NCBI GenBank assembly: GCA_031213475.1 | Contig: JARUPZ010000018.1 | Span: 6,299,680 to 6,363,679 of the forward strand | DNA length: 64,000 bases | DNA from: Nereocystis luetkeana | Taxonomy: Eukaryota > Sar > Phaeophyceae > Laminariales > Laminariaceae | Direction: 5' to 3' | Part shown: positions 50,547 to 62,268 of the stretch, in pieces | Position numbering within the stretch: position 1 is the first letter of the stretch | How the letters are laid out: every line of letters starts with the position of its first letter | The notes under the pieces: generated by a model | Told to the model about the DNA's origin: nothing | Database searches by the model: none | Seen by the model: the letters and a program-made list of their open reading frames with translations, nothing else | Position numbers and translations under genes: made by a program

Positions 50547-52612
50547 GTGGGGACACCAGCCGGATTATTTATGTGGGTATCCTCCCCCCCTCCCAAGAGC
50601 CTTAGTTCCTTGCTACGAGTAACCGGTCTCGAAAAAAGGCGCGAAGCGAAACAAAATGTTCCCTCCCATGGAACGATCAGTCATCACTGGGAGTTACTGG
50701 GGGTCTTGGGTAACCACGAACTACAACCACGGCAGAAATTCAAGGCCGGGTCACGACATGCGGCGACTAGTACTGGTACGAAGACTCGACTGCGTATCTT
50801 CAACGATCCACAACGACCATCCTCCTACTCGTGGACTCGCACCTACCTAGGATACAGTACTACCACCAACCTCCAGCCCACAGTAGATACGACGTGGGGA
50901 CACCAGCCGGATTAATTATGTGGGTATCCTCCCCCCCTCCCAAGAGCCTTCGTTTCTTGCTACGAGTAACCGGTCTCGAAGGCGCGAAGCGAAACAAAAT
51001 GTTGCCTCCCATGGAACGATCAGTCATCACTGGGAGTTACTGGGGGTCTTGGGTAACCACGAACTACAACCACGGCAGAAGTTCAAGGCCGGGTCACGAC
51101 ATGCGGCGACCAGTACTGGTACGAAGACTCGACTACGTATCTTCAAGGATCCACAACGACCATCCTCCTACTCGTGGACTAGCACCTACCTAGGATACAG
51201 TACTACCACCAACCTCCAGCCCACAGTAGATACGACGTGGGGACACCAGCCGGATTAATTATGTGGGTATCCTCTCCCCCTCCCAAGAGCCTTCGTTCCT
51301 TGCTACGAGTAACCGGTCTCGAAAAAAGGCGCGAAGCGAAACGAAATGTTCCCTCCCATGGAACGATCAGTCATCACTGGGAGTTACTGGGGGTCTTGGG
51401 TAACCACGAACTACAACCACGGCAGAAATTCAAGGCCGGGTCACGACATGCGGCGACCAGTACTGGTACGAAGACTCGACTACGTATCTTCAAGGATCCA
51501 CAACGACCATCCTCCTACTCGTGGACTAGCACCTACCTAGGATACAGTACTACCACCAACCTCCAGCCCACAGTAGATACGACGTGGGGACACCAGCCGG
51601 ATTAATTATGTGGGTATCCTCCCCCCCTCCCAAGAGCCTTCGTTCCTTGCTACGAGTAACCGGTCTCGAAGGCGCGAAGCGAAACAAAATGTTCCCTCCC
51701 ATGGAACGATCAGTCATCACTGGGAGTTACTGGGGGTCTTGGGTGACCACGAACTACAACCACGGCAGAAATTCAAGGCCGGGTCACGACATGCGGCGAC
51801 CAGTACTGGTACGAAGACTCGACTACGTATCTTCAAGGATCCACAACGACCATCCTCCTACTCGTGGACTAGCACCTACCTAGGATACAGTACTACCACC
51901 AACCTCCAGCCCACAGTAGATACGACGTGGGGACACCAGCCGGATTAATTATGTGGGTATCCTCCCCCCCTCCCAAGAGCCTTCGTTCCTTGCTACGAGT
52001 AACCGGTCTCGAAGGCGCGAAGCGAAACAAAATGTTCCCTCCCATGGAACGATCAGTCATCACTGGGAGTTACTGGGGGTCTTGGGTGACCACGAACTAC
52101 AACCACGGCAGAAATTCAAGGCCGGGTCACGACATGCGGCGACCAGTACTGGTACGAAGACTCGACTACGTATCTTCAAGGATCCACAACGACCATCCTC
52201 CTACTCGTGGACTAGCACCTACCTAGGATACAGTACTACCACCAACCTCCAGCCCACAGTAGATACGACGTGGGGACACCAGCCGGATTAATTATGTGGG
52301 TATCCTTCCCCCCTCCCAAGAGCCTTCGTTCCTTGCTACGAGTAACCGGTCTCGAAGGCGCGAAGCGAAACAAAATGTTCCCTCCCATGGAACGATCAGT
52401 CATCACTGGGAGTTACTGGGGGTCTTGGGTAACCACGAACTACAACCACGGCAGAAATTCAAGGCCGGGTCACGACATGCGGCGACCAGTACTGGTACGA
52501 AGACTAGACTACGTATCTTCAAGGATCCACAACGACCATCCTCCTACTCGTGGACTAGCACCTACCTAGGATACAGTACTACCACCAACCTCCAGCCCAC
52601 AGTAGATACGAC
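50547..52612. repeat. HOR block 5: hexamer, copy 2 (2,066 bp, first monomer missing)
   Basis: Monomers start at 50547, 50894, 51237, 51584, 51927 and 52270 and match 48481-50546 with no difference that I could see. The GAGTAAGCGG monomer is absent here, so this copy has six monomers where its neighbours have seven. Confidence 0.94.
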
Positions 52613-55025
52613 GTGGGGACACCAGCCGGATTAATTATGTGGGTATCCTCCCCCCCTCCCAAGAGCCTTCGTTCCTTGCTACGAGTAAGCGGTCTCGAAA
52701 AAAGGCGCGAAGCGAAACAAAATGTTCCCTCCCATGGAACGATCAGTCATCACTGGGAGTTACTGGGTGTCTTGGGTAACCACGAACTACAACCACGGCA
52801 GAAATTCAAGGCCGGGTCACGACATGCGGCGACCAGTACTGGTACGAAGACTCGACTACGTATCTTCAAGGATCCACAACGACCATCCTCCTACTCGTGG
52901 ACTAGCACCTACCTAGGATACAGTACTACCACCAACCTCCAGCCCACAGTAGATACGACGTGGGGACACCAGCCGGATTATTTATGTGGGTATCCTCCCC
53001 CCCTCCCAAGAGCCTTAGTTCCTTGCTACGAGTAACCGGTCTCGAAAAAAGGCGCGAAGCGAAACAAAATGTTCCCTCCCATGGAACGATCAGTCATCAC
53101 TGGGAGTTACTGGGGGTCTTGGGTAACCACGAACTACAACCACGGCAGAAATTCAAGGCCGGGTCACGACATGCGGCGACTAGTACTGGTACGAAGACTC
53201 GACTGCGTATCTTCAAGGATCCACAACGACCATCCTCCTACTCGTGGACTCGCACCTACCTAGGATACAGTACTACCACCAACCTCCAGCCCACAGTAGA
53301 TACGACGTGGGGACACCAGCCGGATTATTTATGTGGGTATCCTCCCCCCCTCCCAAGAGCCTTCGTTTCTTGCTACGAGTAACCGGTCTCGAAGGCGCGA
53401 AGCGAAACAAAATGTTGCCTCCCATGGAACGATCAGTCATCACTGGGAGTTACTGGGGGTCTTGGGTAACCACGAACTACAACCACGGCAGAAATTCAAG
53501 GCCGGGTCACGACATGCGGCGACCAGTACTGGTACGAAGACTCGACTACGTATCTTCAAGGATCCACAACGACCATCCTCCTACTCGTGGACTAGCACCT
53601 ACCTAGGATACAGTACTACCACCAACCTCCAGCCCACAGTAGATACGACGTGGGGACACCAGCCGGATTAATTATGTGGGTATCCTCTCCCCCTCCCAAG
53701 AGCCTTCGTTCCTTGCTACGAGTAACCGGTCTCGAAAAAAGGCGCGAAGCGAAACGAAATGTTCCCTCCCATGGAACGATCAGTCATCACTGGGAGTTAC
53801 TGGGGGTCTTGGGTAACCACGAACTACAACCACGGCAGAAATTCAAGGCCGGGTCACGACATGCGGCGACCAGTACTGGTACGAAGACTCGACTACGTAT
53901 CTTCAAGGATCCACAACGACCATCCTCCTACTCGTGGACTAGCACCTACCTAGGATACAGTACTACCACCAACCTCCAGCCCACAGTAGATACGACGTGG
54001 GGACACCAGCCGGATTAATTATGTGGGTATCCTCCCCCCCTCCCAAGAGCCTTCGTTCCTTGCTACGAGTAACCGGTCTCGAAGGCGCGAAGCGAAACAA
54101 AATGTTCCCTCCCATGGAACGATCAGTCATCACTGGGAGTTACTGGGGGTCTTGGGTGACCACGAACTACAACCACGGCAGAAATTCAAGGCCGGGTCAC
54201 GACATGCGGCGACCAGTACTGGTACGAAGACTCGACTACGTATCTTCAAGGATCCACAACGACCATCCTCCTACTCGTGGACTAGCACCTACCTAGGATA
54301 CAGTACTACCACCAACCTCCAGCCCACAGTAGATACGATGTGGGGACACCAGCCGGATTATATATGTGGGTATCCTCCCCCCCTCCCAAGAGCCTTCGTT
54401 CCTTGCTACGAGTAACCGGTCTCGAAGGCGCGAAGCGAAACAAAATGTTCCCTCCCATGGAACGATCAGTCATCACTGGGAGTTACTGGGGGTCTTGGGT
54501 GACCACGAACTACAACCACGGCAGAAATTCAAGGCCGGGTCACGACATGCGGCGACCAGTACTGGTACGAAGACTCGACTACGTATCTTCAAGGATCCAC
54601 AACGACCATCCTCCTACTCGTGGACTAGCACCTACCTAGGATACAGTACTACCACCAACCTCCAGCCCACAGTAGATACGACGTGGGGACACCAGCCGGA
54701 TTAATTATGTGGGTATCCTCCCCCCCTCCCAAGAGCCTTCGTTCCTTGCTACGAGTAACCGGTCTCGAAGGCGCGAAGCGAAACAAAATGTTCCCTCCCA
54801 TGGAACGATCAGTCATCACTGGGAGTTACTGGGGGTCTTGGGTAACCACGAACTACAACCACGGCAGAAATTCAAGGCCGGGTCACGACATGCGGCGACC
54901 AGTACTGGTACGAAGACTAGACTACGTATCTTCAAGGATCCACAACGACCATCCTCCTACTCGTGGACTAGCACCTACCTAGGATACAGTACTACCACCA
55001 ACCTCCAGCCCACAGTAGATACGAC
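52613..55025. repeat. HOR block 5: heptamer, copy 3 (2,413 bp, more diverged)
   Basis: Monomers start at 52613, 52960, 53307, 53650, 53997, 54340 and 54683 with the same length order as copy 1. All seven markers are recognisable. Differences include GATTATTTATG in 53307, AGAAATTC in place of AGAAGTTC, ATACGATGTGG at the end of 53997, GATTATATATG in 54340 and CCTCCCCCC in 54683. It is older or more converted than copies 1 and 2. Confidence 0.9.
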
Positions 55026-55372
55026 GTAGGGACACCAGCCGGACTAATTATGTTGGTATCCTCCCCCCCTCCCAAGAGCCTTCGTTCCTTGCTAGGAGTA
55101 ACCGGTCTCGAAAAAAGGCGCGAAGCGAAACAAACGGTTCCCTCCCATGGAACGATCAGTCATCACTGGGAGTTACTGGGGGTCTTGGGTAACCACGAAC
55201 TACAACCACGGCAGAAATTCAAGGCCGGGTCACGACATGCGGCGACCAGTACTGGTACGAAGACTCGACTACGTATCTTCAAGGATCCACAACGACCATC
55301 CTCCTACTCGTGGACTAGCACCTACCTAGGATACAGTAATACCACCAACCTCCAGCCCACAGTAGATACGAC
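55026..55372. repeat. Unusually divergent 347-bp monomer
   Basis: This monomer carries more private changes than its neighbours: ACGTAGGG at the start, GGACTAATTATG, TTGGTATCC, GCTAGGAGTAACC, ACAAACGGTTCC and CAGTAATACC. It begins exactly where HOR block 5 ends. Confidence 0.88.
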
Positions 55373-58300
55373 GTGGGGACACCAGCCGGATTATTTATGT
55401 GGGTATCCTCCCCCCCTCCCAAGAGCCTTCGTTCCTTGCTACGAGTAACCGGTCTCGAAAAAAGGCGCGAAGCGAAACAAAATGTTCCCTCCCATGGAAC
55501 GATCAGTCATCACTGCGAGTTACTGGGGGTCTTGGGTAACCACGAACTACAACCACGGCAGAAGTTCAAGGCCGGGTCACGACATGCGGTGACCAGTACT
55601 GGTACGAAGACTCGACTACATATCTTCAAGGATCCACAACGACCATCCTCCTACTCGTGGACTAGCACCTACCTAGGATACAGTACTACCACCAACCTCC
55701 AGCCCACAGTAGATACGACGTGGGGACACCAGCCGGATTATTTATGTGGGTATCCTCTCCCCCTCCCAAGAGCCTTCGTTCCTTGCTACGAGTAACCGGT
55801 CTCGAAAAAAGGCGCGAAGCGAAACAAAATGTTCCCTCCCATGGAACGATCAGTCATCACTGGGAGCTACTGGGGGTCTTGGGTAACCACGAACTTCAAC
55901 CACGGCAGAAATTCAAGGCCGGGTCACGACATGCGGCGACCAGTACTGGTACGAAGACTCGACTACGTATCTTCAAGGATCCACAACGACCATCCTCCTA
56001 CTCGTGGACTAGCACCTACCTAGGATACAGTACTACCACCAACCTCCGGCCCACAGTAGATACGACGTGGGGACACCAGCCGGATTAATTATGTGGGTAT
56101 CCTCCCCCCCTCCCAAGAGCCTTCGTTCCTTGCTACGAGTAACCGGTCTCGAAGGCGCGAAGCGAAACAAAATGTTCCCTCCCATGGAACGATCAGTCAT
56201 CACTGGGAGTTACTGGGGGTCTTGGGTAACCACGAACTACAACCACGGCAGAAATTCAAGGCCAGGTCACGACATGCGGCGACCAGGACTGGTACGAAGA
56301 CTCGACTACGTATCTTCAAGGATCCACAACGACCATCCTCCAACTCGTGGACTAGCACCTACCTAGGATACAGTACTACCACCAACCTCCAGCCCACAGT
56401 AGATACGACGTGGGGACACCAGCCGGATTAATTATGTGGGTATCCTCCCCCCCTCCCAAGAGCCTTCGTTCCTTGCTACGAGTAACCGGTCTGGAAGGCG
56501 CGAAGCGAAACAAAATGTTCCCTCCCATGGAACGATCAGTCATCACTGGGAGTTACTGGGGGTCTTGGGTAACCACGAACTACAACCACGGCAGAAATTC
56601 AAGGCCGGGTCACGACATGCGGCGACCAGTACTGGTACGAAGACTCGACTACGTATCTTCAAGGATCCACAACGACCATCCTCCTACTCGTGGACTAGCA
56701 CCTACCTAGGATACAGTACTACCACCAACCTCCAGCCCACAGTAGATACGACGTGGGGACACCAGCCGGATTAATTATGTGGGTATCCTCCCCCCCTCCC
56801 AAGAGCCTTCGTTCCTTGCTACGAGTAACCGGTCTCGAAGGCGCGAAGCGAAACAAAATGTTCCCTCCCATGGAACGATCAGTCATCACTGGGAGTTACT
56901 GGGGGTCTTGGGTAACCACGAACTACAACCACGGCAGAAGTTCAAGGCCGGGTCACGACATGCGGTGACCAGTACTGGTACGAAGACTCGACTACGTATC
57001 TTCAAGGATCCACAACGACCATCCTCCTACTCGTGGACTAGCACCTACCTAGGATACAGTACTACCACCAACCTCCAGCCCACAGTAGATACGACGTGGG
57101 GACACCAGCCGGATTAATTATGTGGGTATCCTCTCCCCCTCCCAAGAGCCTTCGTTCCTTGCTACGAGTAACCGGTCTCGAAAAAAGGCGCGAAGCGAAA
57201 CAAAATGTTCCCTCCCATGGAACGATCAGTCATCACTGGGAGCTACTGGGGGTCTTGGGTAACCACGAACTACAACCACGGCAGAAATTCAAGGCCGGGT
57301 CACGACATGCGGCGACCAGTACTGGTACGAAGACTCGACTACGTATCTTCAAGGATCCACAACGACCATCCTCCTACTCGTGGACTAGCACCTACCTAGG
57401 ATACAGTACTACCACCAACCTCCAGCCCACAGTAGATACGACGTGGGGACACCAGCCGGATTAATTATGTGGGTATCCTCCCCCCCTCCCAAGAGCCTTC
57501 GTTCCTTGCTACGAGTAACCGGTCTCGAAAAAAGGCGCGAAGCGAAACAAAATGTTCCCTCCCATGGAACGATCAGTCATCACTGGGAGTTACTGGGGGT
57601 CTTGGGTAACCACGAACTACAACCACGGCAGAAATTCAAGGCCGGGTCACGACATGCGGCGACCAGTACTGGTACGAAGACTCGACTACGTATCTTCAAG
57701 GATCCACAACGACCATCCTCCTACTCGTGGACTAGCACCTACCTAGGATACAGTACTACCACCAACCTCCAGCCCACAGTAGATACGACGTGGGGACACC
57801 AGCCGGATTATTTATGTGGGTATCCTCCCCCCCTCCCAAGAGCCTTCGTTCCTTGCTACGAGTAACCGGTCTCGAAGGCGCGAAGCGAAACAAAATGTTC
57901 CCTCCCATGGAACGATCAGTCATCACTGGGAGTTACTGGGGGTCTTGGGTAACCACGAACTACAACCACGGCAGAAATTCAAGGCCGGGTCACGACATGC
58001 GGTGACCAGTACTGGTACGAAGACTCGACTACGTATCTTCAAGGATCCACAACGACCATCCTCCTACTCGTGGACTAGCACCTACCTAGGATACAGTACT
58101 ACCACCAACCTCCAGCCCACAGTAGATACGACGTGGGGACACCAGCCGGATTAATTATGTGGGTATCCTCTCCCCCTCCCAAGAGCCTTCGTTCCTTGCT
58201 ACGAGTAACCGGTCTCGAAAAAAGGCGCGAAGCGAAACAAAATGTTCCCTCCCATGGAACGATCAGTCATCACTGGGAGCTACTGGGGGTCTTGGGTAAC

Positions 58301-59516
58301 CACGAACTACAACCACGGCAGAAATTCAAGGCCGGGTCACGACATGCGGCGACCAGTACTGGTACGAAGACTCGACTACGTATCTTCAAGGATCCACAAC
58401 GACCATCCTCCTACTCGTGGACTAGCACCTACCTAGGATACAGTACTACCACCAACCTCCGGCCCACAGTAGATACGACGTGGGGACACCAGCCGGATTA
58501 ATTATGTGGGTATCCTCCCCCCCTCCCAAGAGCCTTCGTTCCTTGCTACGAGTAACAGGTCTCGAAGGCGCGAAGCGAAACAAAATGTTCCCTCCCATGG
58601 AACGATCAGTCATCACTGGGAGTTACTGGGGGTCTTGGGTAACCACGAACTACAACCACGGCAGAAATTCAAGGCCAGGTCACGACATGCGGCGACCAGT
58701 ACTGGTACGAAGACTCGACTACGTATCTTCAAGGATCCACAACGACCATCCTCCAACTCGTGGACTAGCACCTACCTAGGATACAGTACTACCACCAACC
58801 TCCAGCCCACAGTAGATACGACGTGGGGACACCAGCCGGATTAATTATGTGGGTATCCTCCCCCCCTCCCAAGAGCCTTCGTTCCTTGCTACGAGTAACC
58901 GGTCTCGAAAAAAGGCGCGAAGCGAAACAAAATGTTCCCTCCCATGGAACGATCAGTCATCACTGGGAGTTACTGGGGGTCTTGGGTAACCACGAACTAC
59001 AACCACGGCAGAAATTCAAGGCCGGGTCACGACATGCGGCGACCAGTACTGGTACGAAGACTCGACTACGTATCTTCAAGGATCCACAACGACCATCCTC
59101 CTACTCGTGGACTAGCACCTACCTAGGATACAGTACTACCACCAACCTCCAGCCCACAGTAGATACGACGTGGGGACACCAGCCGGATTAATTATGTGGG
59201 TATCCTCCCCCCCTCCCAAGAGCCTTCGTTCCTTGCTACGAGTAACCGGTCTCGAAAAAAGGCGCGAAGCGAAACAAAATGTTCCCTCCCATGGAACGAT
59301 CAGTCATCACTGGGAGTTACTGGGGGTCTTGGGTAGCCACGAACTACAACCACGGCAGAAATTCAAGGCCGGGTCACGACATGCGGCGACCAGTACTGGT
59401 ACGAAGACTCGACTACGTATCTTCAAGGATCCACAACGACCATCCTCCTACTCGTGGACTAGCACCTACCTAGGATACAGTACTACCACCAACCTCCAGC
59501 CCACAGTAGATACGAC
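55373..59516. repeat. Twelve monomers with a loose repeated trimer
   Basis: Monomers start at 55373, 55720, 56067, 56410, 56753, 57096, 57443, 57790, 58133, 58480, 58823 and 59170. A trimer at 55373-56409 (CGGTGACC; CCTCTCCCC with CCTCCGGCCC; GGCCAGGTC with CCTCCAACTCG) returns at 57790-58822. Its first two members return partly at 56753/57096. Rare bases include CACTGCGAG and GACTACATATC in 55373, GAACTTCAACC in 55720, ACCAGGACTGG in 56067, GTCTGGAAGG in 56410, AACAGGTCTC in 58480 and GGGTAGCCACG in 59170. Confidence 0.87.
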
Positions 59517-60892
59517 GTGGGGACACCAGCCGGATTAATTATGTGGGTATCCTCCCCCCCTCCCAAGAGCCTTCGTTCCTAGCTACGAGTAACCGGTCTC
59601 GAAAAAAGGCGCGAAGCGAAACAAAATGTTCCCTCCCATGGAACGATCAGTCATCACTGGGAGTTACTGGGGGTCTTGGGTAACCACGAACTACAACCAC
59701 GGCAGAAATTCAAGGCCGGGTCACGACATGCGGCGACCAGTACTGGTACGAAGACTCGACTACGTATCTTCAAGGATCCACAACGACCATCCTCCTACTC
59801 GTGGACTAGCACCTACCTAGGATACAGTACTACCACCAACCTCCGGCCCACAGTAGATACGACGTGGGGACACCAGCCGGATTAATTATGTGGGTATCCT
59901 CCCCCCCTCCCAAGAGCCTTCGTTCCTTGCTACGAGTAACCGGTCTCGAAGGCGCGAAGCGAAACAAAATGTTCCCTCCCATGGAACGATCAGTCATCAC
60001 TGGAAGTTACTGGGGGTCTTGGGTAACCACGAACTACAACCACGGCAGAAATTCAAGGCCAGGTCACGACATGCGGCGACCAGTACTGGTACGAAGACTC
60101 GACTACGTATCTTCAAGGATCCACAACGACCATCCTCCAACTCGTGGACTAGCACCTACCTAGGATACAGTACTACCACCAACCTCCAGCCCACAGTAGA
60201 TACGACGTGGGGACACCAGCCGGATTAATTATGTGGGTATCCTCCCTCCCTCCCAAGAGCCTTCGTTCCTTGCTACGAGTAACCGGTCTCGAAGGCGCGA
60301 AGCGAAACAAAATGTTCCCTCCCATGGAACGATCAGTCATCACTGGGAGTTACTGGGGGTCTTGGGTAACCACGAACTACAACCACGGCAGAAATTCAAG
60401 GCCGGGTCACGACATGCGGCGACCAGTACTGGTACGAAGACTCGACTACGTATCTTCAAGGATCCACAACGACCATCCTCCTACTCGTGGACTAGCACCT
60501 ACCTAGGATACAGTACTACCACCAACCTCCAGCCCACAGTAGATACGACGTGGGGACACCAGCCGGATTATATATGTGGGTATCCTTCCCCCCTCCCAAG
60601 AGCCTTCGTTCCTTGCTACGAGTAACCGGTCTCGAAGGCGCGAAGCGAAACAAAATGTTCCCTCCCATGGAACGATCAGTCATCACTGGGAGTTACTGGG
60701 GGTCTTGGGTAACCACGAACTACAACCACGGCAGAAATTCAAGGCCGGGTCACGACATGCGGCGACCAGTACTGGTACGAAGACTCGACTACGTATCTTC
60801 AAGGATCCACAACGACCATCCTCCTACTCGTGGACTAGCACCTACCTAGGATACAGTACTACCACCAACCTCCAGCCCACAGTAGATACGAC
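59517..60892. repeat. HOR block 6: 1,376-bp tetramer, copy 1
   Basis: Monomers start at 59517 (347), 59864 (343), 60207 (343) and 60550 (343). Markers are CCTAGCTACG with CCTCCGGCCC; ACTGGAAGTTAC, GGCCAGGTC and CCTCCAACTCG; CCTCCCTCCC; and GATTATATATG with CCTTCCCCC. All recur 1,376 bp downstream. Confidence 0.94.
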
Positions 60893-62268
60893 GTGGGGAC
60901 ACCAGCCGGATTAATTATGTGGGTATCCTCCCCCCCTCCCAAGAGCCTTCGTTCCTAGCTACGAGTAACCGGTCTCGAAAAAAGGCGCGAAGCGAAACAA
61001 AATGTTCCCTCCCATGGAACGATCAGTCATCACTGGGAGTTACTGGGGGTCTTGGGTAACCACGAACTACAACCACGGCAGAAATTCAAGGCCGGGTCAC
61101 GACATGCGGCGACCAGTACTGGTACGAAGACTCGACTACGTATCTTCAAGGATCCACAACGACCATCCTCCTACTCGTGGACTAGCACCTACCTAGGATA
61201 CAGTACTACCACCAACCTCCGGCCCACAGTAGATACGACGTGGGGACACCAGCCGGATTAATTATGTGGGTATCCTCCCCCCCTCCCAAGAGCCTTCGTT
61301 CCTTGCTACGAGTAACCGGTCTCGAAGGCGCGAAGCGAAACAAAATGTTCCCTCCCATGGAACGATCAGTCATCACTGGAAGTTACTGGGGGTCTTGGGT
61401 AACCACGAACTACAACCACGGCAGAAATTCAAGGCCAGGTCACGACATGCGGCGACCAGTACTGGTACGAAGACTCGACTACGTATCTTCAAGGATCCAC
61501 AACGACCATCCTCCAACTCGTGGACTAGCACCTACCTAGGATACAGTACTACCACCAACCTCCAGCCCACAGTAGATACGACGTGGGGACACCAGCCGGA
61601 TTAATTATGTGGGTATCCTCCCTCCCTCCCAAGAGCCTTCGTTCCTTGCTACGAGTAACCGGTCTCGAAGGCGCGAAGCGAAACAAAATGTTCCCTCCCA
61701 TGGAACGATCAGTCATCACTGGGAGTTACTGGGGGTCTTGGGTAACCACGAACTACAACCACGGCAGAAATTCAAGGCCGGGTCACGACATGCGGCGACC
61801 AGTACTGGTACGAAGACTCGACTACGTATCTTCAAGGATCCACAACGACCATCCTCCTACTCGTGGACTAGCACCTACCTAGGATACAGTACTACCACCA
61901 ACCTCCAGCCCACAGTAGATACGACGTGGGGACACCAGCCGGATTATATATGTGGGTATCCTTCCCCCCTCCCAAGAGCCTTCGTTCCTTGCTACGAGTA
62001 ACCGGTCTCGAAGGCGCGAAGCGAAACAAAAGGTTCCCTCCCATGGAACGATCAGTCATCACTGGGAGTTACTGGGGGTCTTGGGTAACCACGAACTACA
62101 ACCAAGGCAGAAATTCAAGGCCGGGTCACGACATGCGGCGACCAGTACTGGTACGAAGACTCGACTACGTATCTTCAAGGATCCACAACGACCATCCTCC
62201 TACTCGTGGACTAGCACCTACCTAGGATACAGTACTACCACCAACCTCCAGCCCACAGTAGATACGAC
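60893..62268. repeat. HOR block 6: 1,376-bp tetramer, copy 2
   Basis: Monomers start at 60893, 61240, 61583 and 61926, matching copy 1. The last monomer has two changes absent from copy 1, ACAAAAGGTTCC (near 62031) and CAACCAAGGC (near 62105). Confidence 0.94.
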
